Assembly: GCA_023441965.1 (NCBI GenBank)
Contig: JAEZNB010000003.1
Location: 1 to 64,000 of the forward strand
Length of the DNA stretch: 64,000 nucleotides
DNA from: Bacillota bacterium
Lineage (GTDB): Bacteria > Bacillota > Clostridia > Lachnospirales > Lachnospiraceae
Direction: 5' to 3'
The notes under the pieces: generated by a model
The model's input: the letters and a program-made list of their open reading frames with translations, nothing else
Told to the model about the DNA's origin: nothing
Databases searched by the model: none
Translations under genes and position numbers: made by a program
Shown: positions 1 to 7,754 of the stretch, piece after piece
Numbering within the stretch: the first letter of the stretch is position 1
How the letters are laid out: the number at the start of each line of letters is the position of its first letter

Positions 1-1168
1 CTTCCAAAATGGACATCGGCTTCGCATAGGATTGGGGTCGGAAGCTTTTGATCGTAGTCTTCTCGGCGTTCTCTATCCGGTCTACCACATAGGGCTTCAT
101 CATGATTCCGTCATTGGCTACCGCAGAAGCAATCATGGCATTGTGGAGGGGTGTCACCAGAGTCCTTCCTTGTCCGATTGCAGTCTGCATGGTCTCCTTG
201 ATACCTGAGCTGCCCACCTTAAGCTCAAAGCTGCTGATACTGCTCGCCATATTCACCGGTAGGGCCTTGTTGAAGAGAAAATCTTCACTAAGCTGCCGGT
301 ATCCGGTGATATCCAGCTCCTTACCAATGGTGGCATAGGAGGTGTTACAGGACTTCGCAAAGGATTTCTTCAGATCCACTTCACCATGGGACTTATTGTG
401 ATGGCAATGAATCACCATACCCTCCTGCTCGATGCTTCCTTTACAGTTATACTCATAATCCAGATAATCATAGTTTTCTCTGATAAATTCCAACGTAGTC
501 AGAAGCTTAAAGGTGGAGCCGGGCGGATATAAGCCCTGAGCTGCCCGGTTTAACAGTACCGCTTCTGTATCTTCGTCAGCCAGGAGCTCCTCCCACTGCA
601 CGTTAATCTGATTCGGATCATAAGAGGGCTTGGATACCATAGCCAGAAGCTTCCCTGTGGAGGGCTCCATCACCACAACGGCCCCTCTATGACTCCCCAG
701 AGCATCATAAGCAACCTGCTGGAGCTTTACATCCAGGGTTGTTACGATATTATCCCCGATATTTTTCTCACCGACCAGATCATGATATATATTGTCAAAG
801 GAATTGACATTGGAGGTCAGGAGCCTGATGTTTTCACTCTGCTCCAGACCGCTTAAGCCCTTCTGAGAACGTCCCACCACATGGGCAAACATTTCACCAT
901 AGGGATAGTTTCTCGTCTCTACTCCATTATCATCAACCACCGTCTCTGCAAGAACGCTGTTATCGGAGGCCAGGATCTTCCCTCGGATGACCCGGTCTGA
1001 CAGAATCTCCTCCCTGCGGTTATAGCTGCTGTTGATGATATCCCTGCTTCTGAACAAGAGAAAGTAGGAAAAATACCCCGCAGCCAGGATAAAAAGACCG
1101 ATAAAGATATAGATCACTGAGAATAAGGTCCTGCGTTGGTCCTTATTCTTATCTTCATTCTGTATCAT
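1..1168 (-). CDS. Class B penicillin-binding protein (transpeptidase), C-terminus cut by window edge
   Basis: Peptidoglycan transpeptidase that cross-links glycan strands outside the membrane. I translated it directly because it runs off the left edge: 389 residues are present. It starts at the ATG at 1168, overlapping the stop of the upstream SEDS gene (ATGA). A short cytoplasmic tail is followed by one membrane anchor (about residues 14-42), a PBP dimer region, and a transpeptidase domain with the catalytic PPGSTFK motif (Ser218, Lys221), a KSCNTSYA (SxN) motif and IGQG further on. The KTG motif would lie beyond position 1. The direct pairing with a SEDS protein means the two probably form one glycan polymerase/cross-linker complex, of the RodA-PBP2 or FtsW-FtsI kind. 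Which of these cannot be decided from sequence alone. Confidence 0.93.
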   Translation of the reverse strand, partial: MIQNEDKNKDQRRTLFSVIYIFIGLFILAAGYFSYFLLFRSRDIINSSYNRREEILSDRVIRGKILASDNSVLAETVVDDNGVETRNYPYGEMFAHVVGRSQKGLSGLEQSENIRLLTSNVNSFDNIYHDLVGEKNIGDNIVTTLDVKLQQVAYDALGSHRGAVVVMEPSTGKLLAMVSKPSYDPNQINVQWEELLADEDTEAVLLNRAAQGLYPPGSTFKLLTTLEFIRENYDYLDYEYNCKGSIEQEGMVIHCHHNKSHGEVDLKKSFAKSCNTSYATIGKELDITGYRQLSEDFLFNKALPVNMASSISSFELKVGSSGIKETMQTAIGQGRTLVTPLHNAMIASAVANDGIMMKPYVVDRIENAEKTTIKSFRPQSYAKPMSILE

Positions 1169-2529
1169 AGCTCTGCTTCCTTCACCTCCGTTTCAGGTTT
1201 TAACTCTTCAATCGCTTCCTTCCTGATGGCATAGCCCTTCAGGTATACTCCCTGAATAATCATAAACATCAGAATGGTCGCAAAGACGGAGCTTCCTCCC
1301 GAGCTGATCAGGGGCAGGGTAACACCGGTGGAAGGAATCATCTTTATGACACCACCGACCGACAGAAAGACCTGGAAACCGAACATAACGGACAAGCCTG
1401 CTGCCACCAGGCGGTAGAACAGGTCCTCCAGCTTCAGGGAGATGTTGACCATGAGAATAAAACAGTTCATATAGACCAAGAGGACACAGATGGCAAACAG
1501 TCCTCCGAACTCCTCTGCTATTGCAGCGAAAATAAAATCACTGTCCACAACCGGGATACTGGTGGGTAAGCCCTGCTTCAGTCCCATGCCAAACCAGCCT
1601 CCGGTTCCGATGGCAAAGAGGGATTGGGAAATCTGATAGCCCTCCTTATCAATATAAGCAAAGGGGCTTCTCCAGGCCATCACCCTCACCTTGACATGAT
1701 CGAACAGCCGATAGGCGACCATGGCAGCCAGGCTGCCTCCCGCCAGTCCGGACAGCAGGTACACCGGCTTTGCGGTTGCTATATAGAGCATAAAAACATA
1801 GGTTACAAAGAAAATCAAGGCCCCGCCCAGATCCTTCTGGAAAACCAAAATCAGTACAATGGCACCTGCCATCACCGTTACCACAATCACCCGCTTAAAA
1901 TCTGTTCCCTTGATAAACATGGAAGCGATACATAGTACGAACAGCAGCTTCACCAGCTCTGAGGGCTGGAAGCTGAAGCCTGCGATATTCAGCCAGTTCG
2001 TGGCACCATATTTTGTCGTACCCAAAAACAAGACCAGGGTCATCATCAGAATTCCTGCGACGCCATATACCCAGCCGAATTTCCGAAGGTAGCCGATCCG
2101 CCGGATAACCACCGGAACCAAGATACAGGTTGCTGCCGCAAAGGCCACAAAGGCCACCTGTCGGACTGCTTTATCGAAGGAAAGTCTGGCAAGGATAATA
2201 AAGCCGATGGCCAAAAGAAGCAGCATGTTCCGTAGCAGGAGCTTCGATAGTCTGCGATAAAAGGCCTGATAGAAAGCAAGAATCAGAATAAACAGTACCA
2301 CCTCTGCCCCATACAAGAGCAGTACCTTATCGCTGAAGCTTTGAATATACAGCGCAAAGTATCCGGCAAAATGTATGGCAAAGAGAAATACCGTTAAGAG
2401 TCTGTATTCTCTTTCCTGCTCTTCCTTCCTCTTGCTGCGGAAGGTCCTGAAGCTAAAAAAGATATAGACACTCATCATCAGAATCAGAAGATATTTGATC
2501 AATTGGACGATCAGATACACACCTCTCAC
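1165..2529 (-). CDS. SEDS-family peptidoglycan glycosyltransferase (FtsW/RodA/SpoVE)
   Basis: Multi-pass membrane protein that polymerises lipid II into glycan strands. The 454 residues give about 12 hydrophobic segments. The family signature is clear near the C-terminus (PSTGVTLPLISSGGSS), as is the central region with FQPSELVKL and FQKDLGGAL. The start is GTG at 2529, preceded by an AGGAAGG ribosome binding site. The N-terminal four-helix extension before the SEDS core makes it longer than the shortest RodA proteins. It sits 18 bases downstream of the U32 gene, and its stop overlaps the start of its partner PBP, so the pair is translationally coupled. Name (ftsW, rodA or spoVE) left open because the family members are hard to separate by eye. 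Confidence 0.93.
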   Translation of the reverse strand: MRGVYLIVQLIKYLLILMMSVYIFFSFRTFRSKRKEEQEREYRLLTVFLFAIHFAGYFALYIQSFSDKVLLLYGAEVVLFILILAFYQAFYRRLSKLLLRNMLLLLAIGFIILARLSFDKAVRQVAFVAFAAATCILVPVVIRRIGYLRKFGWVYGVAGILMMTLVLFLGTTKYGATNWLNIAGFSFQPSELVKLLFVLCIASMFIKGTDFKRVIVVTVMAGAIVLILVFQKDLGGALIFFVTYVFMLYIATAKPVYLLSGLAGGSLAAMVAYRLFDHVKVRVMAWRSPFAYIDKEGYQISQSLFAIGTGGWFGMGLKQGLPTSIPVVDSDFIFAAIAEEFGGLFAICVLLVYMNCFILMVNISLKLEDLFYRLVAAGLSVMFGFQVFLSVGGVIKMIPSTGVTLPLISSGGSSVFATILMFMIIQGVYLKGYAIRKEAIEELKPETEVKEAEL

Positions 2530-2547
2530 CTGCCTTCCTGGCTGTCT

Positions 2548-5016
2548 CTATTCTACCCCTCGTTTGAAATGTCCTGCCGTAAGGTTTTCGGCTGACAGCT
2601 CTGTATGTCTACTCTTAAGATACCCGGAAATGAAGGCAGAAATTACTTCCATCGTCTCCTCATAGGTTTCAATCGTAAAATCCAACCGCAGCTTCCGGGG
2701 CATCAAAGCCTTCACTTCCTCTGCGTATCTTAATAAGGATAAGCATTGTCCATTCAATATCACATTATAGCAGCTCTTACAATTCCTTTGCACATAGAAC
2801 TTCTTCCCCATGCGGTCAAGCAGGTAATCCTTCCCCGGTCCTTCAGCTTTACACCGATGACAGCCTGTAGTGGTCTCATGAAGGCACTGGACGGAAACCA
2901 TCAGAGGCTGGTAGCCATAGACCACCATATCACAATCCCCGATTCCCAGGGTCTTCAGCTCTTTGGCATTGAGTTCAAGAGGAGCCGTATAATGCGAAAT
3001 CCCCTTTTCCCGATAGAATTCCTTCGCCTCCCGGTTGAATACATATACATTCTGATTCAGGATACACTCCTTTGCTTCAAAGCCCTCTTCCCTCTGTAAT
3101 GACTGTAGCAGTGCCAGCTCTTCCAGATTCTTCAGGATAAAGCCCATCAGCCCGGGACAGCTCCGGAGCTCCTTCAGCTCCTCGGACAGCCGCTGATAGC
3201 TGTTCTGCCTGCAGATATGAGGAAGCATCAGATAGAAGCCCTTTCCCGCTGCTTCGCAAGCCCGGGCCATATGATCCAGCTCCTTCGCCTCGAAGCCCTC
3301 ATAATCTCCGTAGATTGCCTCCACCTCAACAGCCTTGAGGGCTGCCCTGAACTGTTCTTCCGTCCTTACGGATACTCTTAAACCGAGGATTGTATCTTTA
3401 GGAGCCGTCAGGGTTTCCCCTTTCCTCTCATCAGGTAGCATTCTGCGGTAGGAAGCCAGAATCGCTGTCTCCAGCTTGCTGACTGCCTCTCTGCGAAGCT
3501 CATTCAGCCAGGCTACCGGAATGAAGATATTCTCATCCGCTTCTATCCTTAATTCCTGAAAAAAGAACAGGGTATCTCCAAGCTTCTTTAAGGGTTCACC
3601 CAGCTTCTCTATCGTCATGGGCTGCTTTTTCGCCTCCTGGACAGGCTCCTTCCTTACGGTCACGGTAAGCTCCCGATCAGTTAAGGTCAGGGTGAGCTCC
3701 TCGCCCAGTCTGGCAATCAGCTGTCCTGTGATTCCCCTTTTTAAGTCCCGCTCCAGATAGGCTTCGGAGATTCGGCTCAACAGCTCATTGTTCTTTGTCC
3801 GATATACAGCAGACCCCTTCAGAATCCCTCTGTACTTCACCTTTCCTTTATCATAGGCAGCCGGAGGTCTTCCCACATAGGTCGTCAGGGTTTCTCCCCT
3901 CTGCTTTCCGTCCTTTAAAGTAAATTCGTACTCTGCCTCTTCCTCTTCGTTCCTGATCTCCAGGATATCCTGGGCATTCACAGCTTCCTTCAGGAGGATG
4001 CTTACCTGACTGCCCTTTACGGAAATCACCTCTCCGACACAGACTCCGCTGTGATTGGGACGGGCCAAGGACATCATTTGCTTCCCATGATAGCTCTTTC
4101 CATAGCCCTCGGAGAAGCCTCCCCTGTTATAGAGATCCAATAGGTCATGAATATCCTTCTCATATTCGCTGCTCTTCAGATAGGCCTGATAGCGTTCTGA
4201 TCCATGCTCCAGATAGAGGTCGGTACATTTCCGGTAGATTCCTGCCACACCGGCAGCATATTCCGGCCGTTTCATTCTACCTTCAATCTTGAAGCTGTCG
4301 ATCCCCGCCTCCACCAGCTCCGGTATCAGGGAGAGGGTGTGAATGTCCTTAGGACTTAAGAGGTAACGTTCCCGATCAGAGGAGCTTCTGCTGCCCTCAG
4401 AATAGAATTGATAGGGCATTCTGCAGGGCTGGGCACATCTTCCCCTGTTTCCGCTTCTTCCTCCGAGCATACTGCTCATCAGACATTGGCCGGAATAGCA
4501 ATAGCATAAGGCTCCGTGTACGAAGGTCTCTATCTCCAGCTCGGTATTCTCACGTATTGCCCTGATTTCCTTCAGAGATAGCTCTCTGGCTGTAACCAGG
4601 CGGGTGGCTCCCTGATCCTTTAAGAGATTGGCACCCTGTGCCATCATAATCGTAGTCTGAGTACTGGCATGGATCGGAAGGTCAGGGAAATTTCGATGAA
4701 TAAAATGCATGACTCCGGGATCCTGTACGATCACAGCATCCAGACCTTCCAGGTAATAACGCTCCAGATAGCGATATAGCTGTTCTGTAAGCTCCTCTTC
4801 CTTCAGCAGTGTATTCACCGTTAGATAGAGCTTCTTATTCCTGATATGGGCTTCATCAATGGCTCGGAGCAGTGTTTCTTCATCCAGGTTATTGGCATAG
4901 GCTCTGGCTCCGAAGCTGCCTCCTCCGATATAGACTGCATCGCAGCCTGCATTCATCGCCGCCCGCATACTCTCATAGGAGCCTGCGGGGGCTAAGATCT
5001 CTATCTGTCTGTTCAT
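2548..5016 (-). CDS. U32 family protein (RlhA/YdcP-like, with DUF3656-type region)
   Basis: Member of the peptidase U32 family; E. coli RlhA of this family makes 5-hydroxycytidine in 23S rRNA, and a protease activity has been claimed for other members. The N-terminus (EILAPAGSYESMRAAM, then DAVYIGG) is the TIM-barrel start, and residues around 165-205 carry the U32 signature with EIETFVHGALCYCYSGQC followed by cysteines in GRCAQPCRMPY, which in the family are thought to bind an iron-sulfur cluster. The second half (from about residue 400) resembles the DUF3656-type extension, giving 822 residues, long for the family. Clustered cysteines near the C-terminus (CHRCK, CKSC) could bind metal. It lies in an operon with zapA upstream and the SEDS/PBP pair downstream. 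The RNA-modification role is inferred from the family. Confidence 0.85.
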   Translation of the reverse strand: MNRQIEILAPAGSYESMRAAMNAGCDAVYIGGGSFGARAYANNLDEETLLRAIDEAHIRNKKLYLTVNTLLKEEELTEQLYRYLERYYLEGLDAVIVQDPGVMHFIHRNFPDLPIHASTQTTIMMAQGANLLKDQGATRLVTARELSLKEIRAIRENTELEIETFVHGALCYCYSGQCLMSSMLGGRSGNRGRCAQPCRMPYQFYSEGSRSSSDRERYLLSPKDIHTLSLIPELVEAGIDSFKIEGRMKRPEYAAGVAGIYRKCTDLYLEHGSERYQAYLKSSEYEKDIHDLLDLYNRGGFSEGYGKSYHGKQMMSLARPNHSGVCVGEVISVKGSQVSILLKEAVNAQDILEIRNEEEEAEYEFTLKDGKQRGETLTTYVGRPPAAYDKGKVKYRGILKGSAVYRTKNNELLSRISEAYLERDLKRGITGQLIARLGEELTLTLTDRELTVTVRKEPVQEAKKQPMTIEKLGEPLKKLGDTLFFFQELRIEADENIFIPVAWLNELRREAVSKLETAILASYRRMLPDERKGETLTAPKDTILGLRVSVRTEEQFRAALKAVEVEAIYGDYEGFEAKELDHMARACEAAGKGFYLMLPHICRQNSYQRLSEELKELRSCPGLMGFILKNLEELALLQSLQREEGFEAKECILNQNVYVFNREAKEFYREKGISHYTAPLELNAKELKTLGIGDCDMVVYGYQPLMVSVQCLHETTTGCHRCKAEGPGKDYLLDRMGKKFYVQRNCKSCYNVILNGQCLSLLRYAEEVKALMPRKLRLDFTIETYEETMEVISAFISGYLKSRHTELSAENLTAGHFKRGVE

Positions 5017-5044
5017 CCGTAAATACCTTTCTTTCTATACTGTA

Positions 5045-5113
5045 AAAAAGCTGTCCCCGGATACGTGATACGGTTTCAGCAGTACACCGCATTCCTCATT
5101 CCTTTTGGACAGC
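5045..5113 (-). terminator. Possible terminator or attenuator after zapA
   Basis: Read on the minus strand, GCTGTCC (5107-5113) can pair with GGACAGC (5050-5056) and is followed by six T. The loop is about 50 bases long and contains smaller pairings, so this is less compact than a standard terminator. It would reduce read-through from zapA into the U32 gene. Confidence 0.45.
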
Positions 5114-5124
5114 CTTAAAATCTA

Positions 5125-5535
5125 TTATCTTCTCTTTTCATCATCTAACTCTGTTTCCAGACGGACGATTTTCTTCTGAGCTTCATTGATTTCCCTCTTC
5201 AGATCCTCAATTTCCTTCTGGGCAGAACCAAGCTTGGTCTGGGTAGAGATAAGTTCGTGCTTCAAATCAAAGATCTCGTTACTCATGGAGTCATTCTCCG
5301 CTTCGATCTCCTTCACCTTCTGTAAGGCCTTATGGAAATCATCTGCGATATTAATCTGGAGCAGAATATTTTTCAAGTCAGAGTCCAAAAAGCGATAAGC
5401 ATCCCTGTTCCGGAATTCATTATGCTTACTATTGATATAAGAAGCGATCTTCTGCAGATATTCTTCGCTTTCATATCCACTTAAGGTATATCTTTTGTTA
5501 TTAATGATAACCTCAATATCGTTAAACTTATTCAT
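5125..5535 (-). CDS. zapA: Cell division protein ZapA
   Basis: Small FtsZ-ring-associated protein that bundles FtsZ protofilaments. The N-terminal ZapA fold is visible (FNDIEVIINNKRYTLSGYESEEYLQKIA), then a long heptad coiled coil rich in Glu and Lys to the end. An earlier ATG at 5592 is in frame, but it lies directly beside a TATAAT -10 box, so it would fall upstream of the likely transcription start. The ATG at 5535 has a GGGGGG ribosome binding site and begins exactly at the family's conserved start, giving 136 residues. It heads a transcription unit running into the U32, SEDS and PBP genes, linking division and wall synthesis. Confidence 0.9.
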   Translation of the reverse strand: MNKFNDIEVIINNKRYTLSGYESEEYLQKIASYINSKHNEFRNRDAYRFLDSDLKNILLQINIADDFHKALQKVKEIEAENDSMSNEIFDLKHELISTQTKLGSAQKEIEDLKREINEAQKKIVRLETELDDEKRR

Positions 5536-5592
5536 TCCACTAGCCCCCCACTCATCTTTGGAATTCCGGAAGCTGCCTGCTCCAATATTCAT

Positions 5593-5621
5593 ATTATAAC
5601 TGATGTCCCACCGTTATACAA
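5593..5621 (-). promoter_or_regulatory. Probable sigma-A promoter of zapA
   Basis: On the minus strand TTGTAT (5616-5621) is followed by 17 bases and TATAAT (5593-5598). Transcription would start near 5586, inside the longer zapA reading frame, which is the main argument for the start at 5535. A perfect TTGACA lies a few bases further upstream but is 25 bases from the -10 box. Confidence 0.6.
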
Positions 5622-5676
5622 GCTGTCAATATAAAGTCTTTCTTACTAATTTACAGCAGATACGGATGCCGCAAGC

Positions 5677-6672
5677 TTATCCCGGCAGTAAGCCAATGTG
5701 CTTGTAAGCCAGATCTGAAGCCACCCTGCCTCTCGGTGTCCTTAGAATCAGACCGTTCTGAACCAGATAGGGCTCATATACCTCTTCGATGGTACCCACA
5801 TCCTCACCGATGGTCGTTGCCACCGCCTCTATTCCGACCGGTCCCCCATTGAACTTCTCGATCATCGTAACCAGGATCTCCCGGTCGATATGATCCAGGC
5901 CCAGCTTGTCCACCTCCAGCAGATCAAGGGCAAAACCGGCTACCTCCTTGGTAATTCTTCCGTCGTATTTCACCTGGGCAAAATCTCTGACCCTCTTTAA
6001 TAGACGGTTTGCCAATCGGGGTGTTCCCCTGGACCTTCTGGCCAGCTCCGTGGCTCCCTCCTCATCGATTTCCACTTGGATGACCTTGGCAGAACGGATG
6101 ATGATATGCTTCAGCTCTTCTATGGTGTAAAACTCCAGACGGTTTACGACGCCGAAGCGGTCCCTTAAGGGGGGTGTCAGCATACCGGCTCTGGTCGTTG
6201 CTCCCACCAGCGTAAACTTCGGCAGCTCCAGACGAATGGATTTCGCTGAGGCTCCCTTTCCTATGACGATATCGATCGCAAAATCCTCCATGGCCGGATA
6301 GAGCAGCTCCTCCACCTGCCGGTTCAGCCGGTGGATCTCATCCACGAAGAGAACATCCCCCTCCTGTAGATTGTTTAGGATTGCCGCCATCTCGCCCGGC
6401 TTTTCAATGGCAGGTCCGGAGGTAATCTTAATATTTACTCCCATTTCATTTGCTATGATTCCTGCCAGAGTCGTCTTTCCCAGCCCCGGAGGTCCGAAGA
6501 AGAGGACATGATCCAAGCTTTCCTTTCTCTGCTTCGCTGCCTCGATATAGATCTTTAGGTTATCCTTGACCTTAGCCTGTCCGATATAATCTCCTAACAG
6601 CTGTGGTCTTAGGTTATTTTCCAGCTTTTTATCCTCTTCCAATATTTCTGTTGTTATCATCCGCTTTGCCAT
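5677..6672 (-). CDS. ruvB: Holliday junction branch migration helicase RuvB
   Basis: AAA+ motor that drives Holliday junction migration together with RuvA during recombination and repair. Visible are Walker A (FGPPGLGKTT), Walker B (FVDEIHRL), the sensor region (TLVGATTRAGMLTPPLRDRFG) and the C-terminal winged helix ending in TPRGRVASDLAYKHIG. I prefer the start at 6672 (MAKRM), which has GGAG six bases upstream; an ATG four codons earlier lacks a ribosome binding site. At 331 residues the length is normal. It follows ruvA by 44 bases, the usual order. No ruvC is seen, as is common in Firmicutes. Confidence 0.97.
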   Translation of the reverse strand: MAKRMITTEILEEDKKLENNLRPQLLGDYIGQAKVKDNLKIYIEAAKQRKESLDHVLFFGPPGLGKTTLAGIIANEMGVNIKITSGPAIEKPGEMAAILNNLQEGDVLFVDEIHRLNRQVEELLYPAMEDFAIDIVIGKGASAKSIRLELPKFTLVGATTRAGMLTPPLRDRFGVVNRLEFYTIEELKHIIIRSAKVIQVEIDEEGATELARRSRGTPRLANRLLKRVRDFAQVKYDGRITKEVAGFALDLLEVDKLGLDHIDREILVTMIEKFNGGPVGIEAVATTIGEDVGTIEEVYEPYLVQNGLILRTPRGRVASDLAYKHIGLLPG

Positions 6673-6716
6673 GCCATTCTCCATTACTCAGTATATTGAT
6701 ATTCCAGCCTGTGAGC

Positions 6717-7322
6717 CTACATTTTCTTCAGACAGAGCTTCAAGATCTGCTCCGAGGTCATCTCTTCTGTGATTTCCACCTGATTCACGATCTTTATGGC
6801 ATCCGCACCGGAATAACCGAGAACCGTCAGGGCCTGGATCGCTTCCTCCCGCTTACCGATGATACCTGAGCCCTCTCTCTTCTCTGCCAGGTTCACCAGC
6901 TTCTGTTCAAAGGCAGTCTCCAGCTTGAACTTGTCCTTCAGCTCCAGGATCAGCTTACCGGCTGTCTTGCTTCCTATCCCCGGTGCCTTGGAGATGGTCT
7001 TCGCATCCTCTGCCAGAACCGCAAAACGGATGTCATCCGCAGAGATGGCTGACAGTATGCCCAAGGCTCCCTTGGGTCCGATGCCATTGACGGTAATCAG
7101 CAGCCTAAACATCTCCAGGTCATCCTTAGTCAGAAAGCCGAAGAGACTGATGGCATCCTCCCTCACATGGAGGTAGGTATAAAGCTTCACAGAGCTTCCT
7201 CTGGAGGGAAGCTCCAGGATGGAGGATGAGGGTAAGTATACCTCATAACCGATGTTTCCCACCTCTAGTACCACATAATTCTCTTTGATTTCCGCCAGCT
7301 CTCCCTTAAGATATCCGATCAT
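6717..7322 (-). CDS. ruvA: Holliday junction DNA helicase subunit RuvA
   Basis: DNA-binding subunit that tetramerises on Holliday junctions and loads RuvB. The N-terminal OB fold begins MIGYLKGELAEIKENYVVLE, two helix-hairpin-helix motifs follow (LITVNGIGPKGALGIL and ISKAPGIGSKTAGKLILEL), and the C-terminal domain III (about residues 155-201) contacts RuvB. Length, 201 residues, is typical. It is the first gene of the ruvAB pair and lies downstream of a small zinc-finger protein gene, from which it is separated by 86 bases. Confidence 0.97.
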   Translation of the reverse strand: MIGYLKGELAEIKENYVVLEVGNIGYEVYLPSSSILELPSRGSSVKLYTYLHVREDAISLFGFLTKDDLEMFRLLITVNGIGPKGALGILSAISADDIRFAVLAEDAKTISKAPGIGSKTAGKLILELKDKFKLETAFEQKLVNLAEKREGSGIIGKREEAIQALTVLGYSGADAIKIVNQVEITEEMTSEQILKLCLKKM

Positions 7323-7408
7323 CCTGCCACCTCATCTGCCTCCGCTTGTCCGAAGGTCCTTGTCCTCTTTATGTTCATCTCGTACTCTTATAGCTTCTTC
7401 AATCTTCC

Positions 7409-7663
7409 TTAATCCGGCAGCCTCTCAAAATGTCCTCTTGAGATGTTCAGCCTGCCCTCCTTCAGATAATTCAGCACCTCAAAGGCTGTTATCCCCAGCG
7501 CTTCTGATATCTGCAGTGCATTACTGTTGGGATATTCCTTTAAATATGCCTCAATATCATCGAAATGGTCATCATCCACCTTCTTACAGGCTTCGCAGGA
7601 GTATGCCTTCAACCTGGACATAAATACCTTATGGCAGTGCTTACATACATTTGTATACATCAT
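7409..7663 (-). CDS. Small YvyF/TIGR03826-like zinc-ribbon protein
   Basis: An 84-residue protein with two CxxC pairs (CKHC and CEAC, a probable zinc ribbon) followed by a helix-turn-helix-like segment (ALQISEALGITAFEVLNYLKEGRL). This plan matches the flagellar-region protein family of Bacillus YvyF, whose members are tied to flagellar gene control. No flagellar genes are present here, so a flagellar role cannot be assumed. The start at 7663 has GGGAGGGAG upstream and begins MMYTNVCKHC; a further in-frame ATG at 7690 lacks such a site. It lies between the cardiolipin synthase fusion gene and ruvA. Confidence 0.65.
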   Translation of the reverse strand: MMYTNVCKHCHKVFMSRLKAYSCEACKKVDDDHFDDIEAYLKEYPNSNALQISEALGITAFEVLNYLKEGRLNISRGHFERLPD

Positions 7664-7754
7664 TGTCTCCCTCCCGCTATCCTGCCCCATATAGAGAAGC
7701 CTCCCTCAGGGTCTGCATATCTTTCTAACCGCTATTCACCGGGGTTCATGCATA

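Noticed and set aside
1..1168. Penicillin-binding protein as a truncated pseudogene
   Set aside because: The frame is intact up to the window edge; the KTG end is only outside the window.
5017..5124. Small RNA gene between zapA and the U32 gene
   Set aside because: The pairing is better explained as a terminator or attenuator of zapA; no own promoter is visible.
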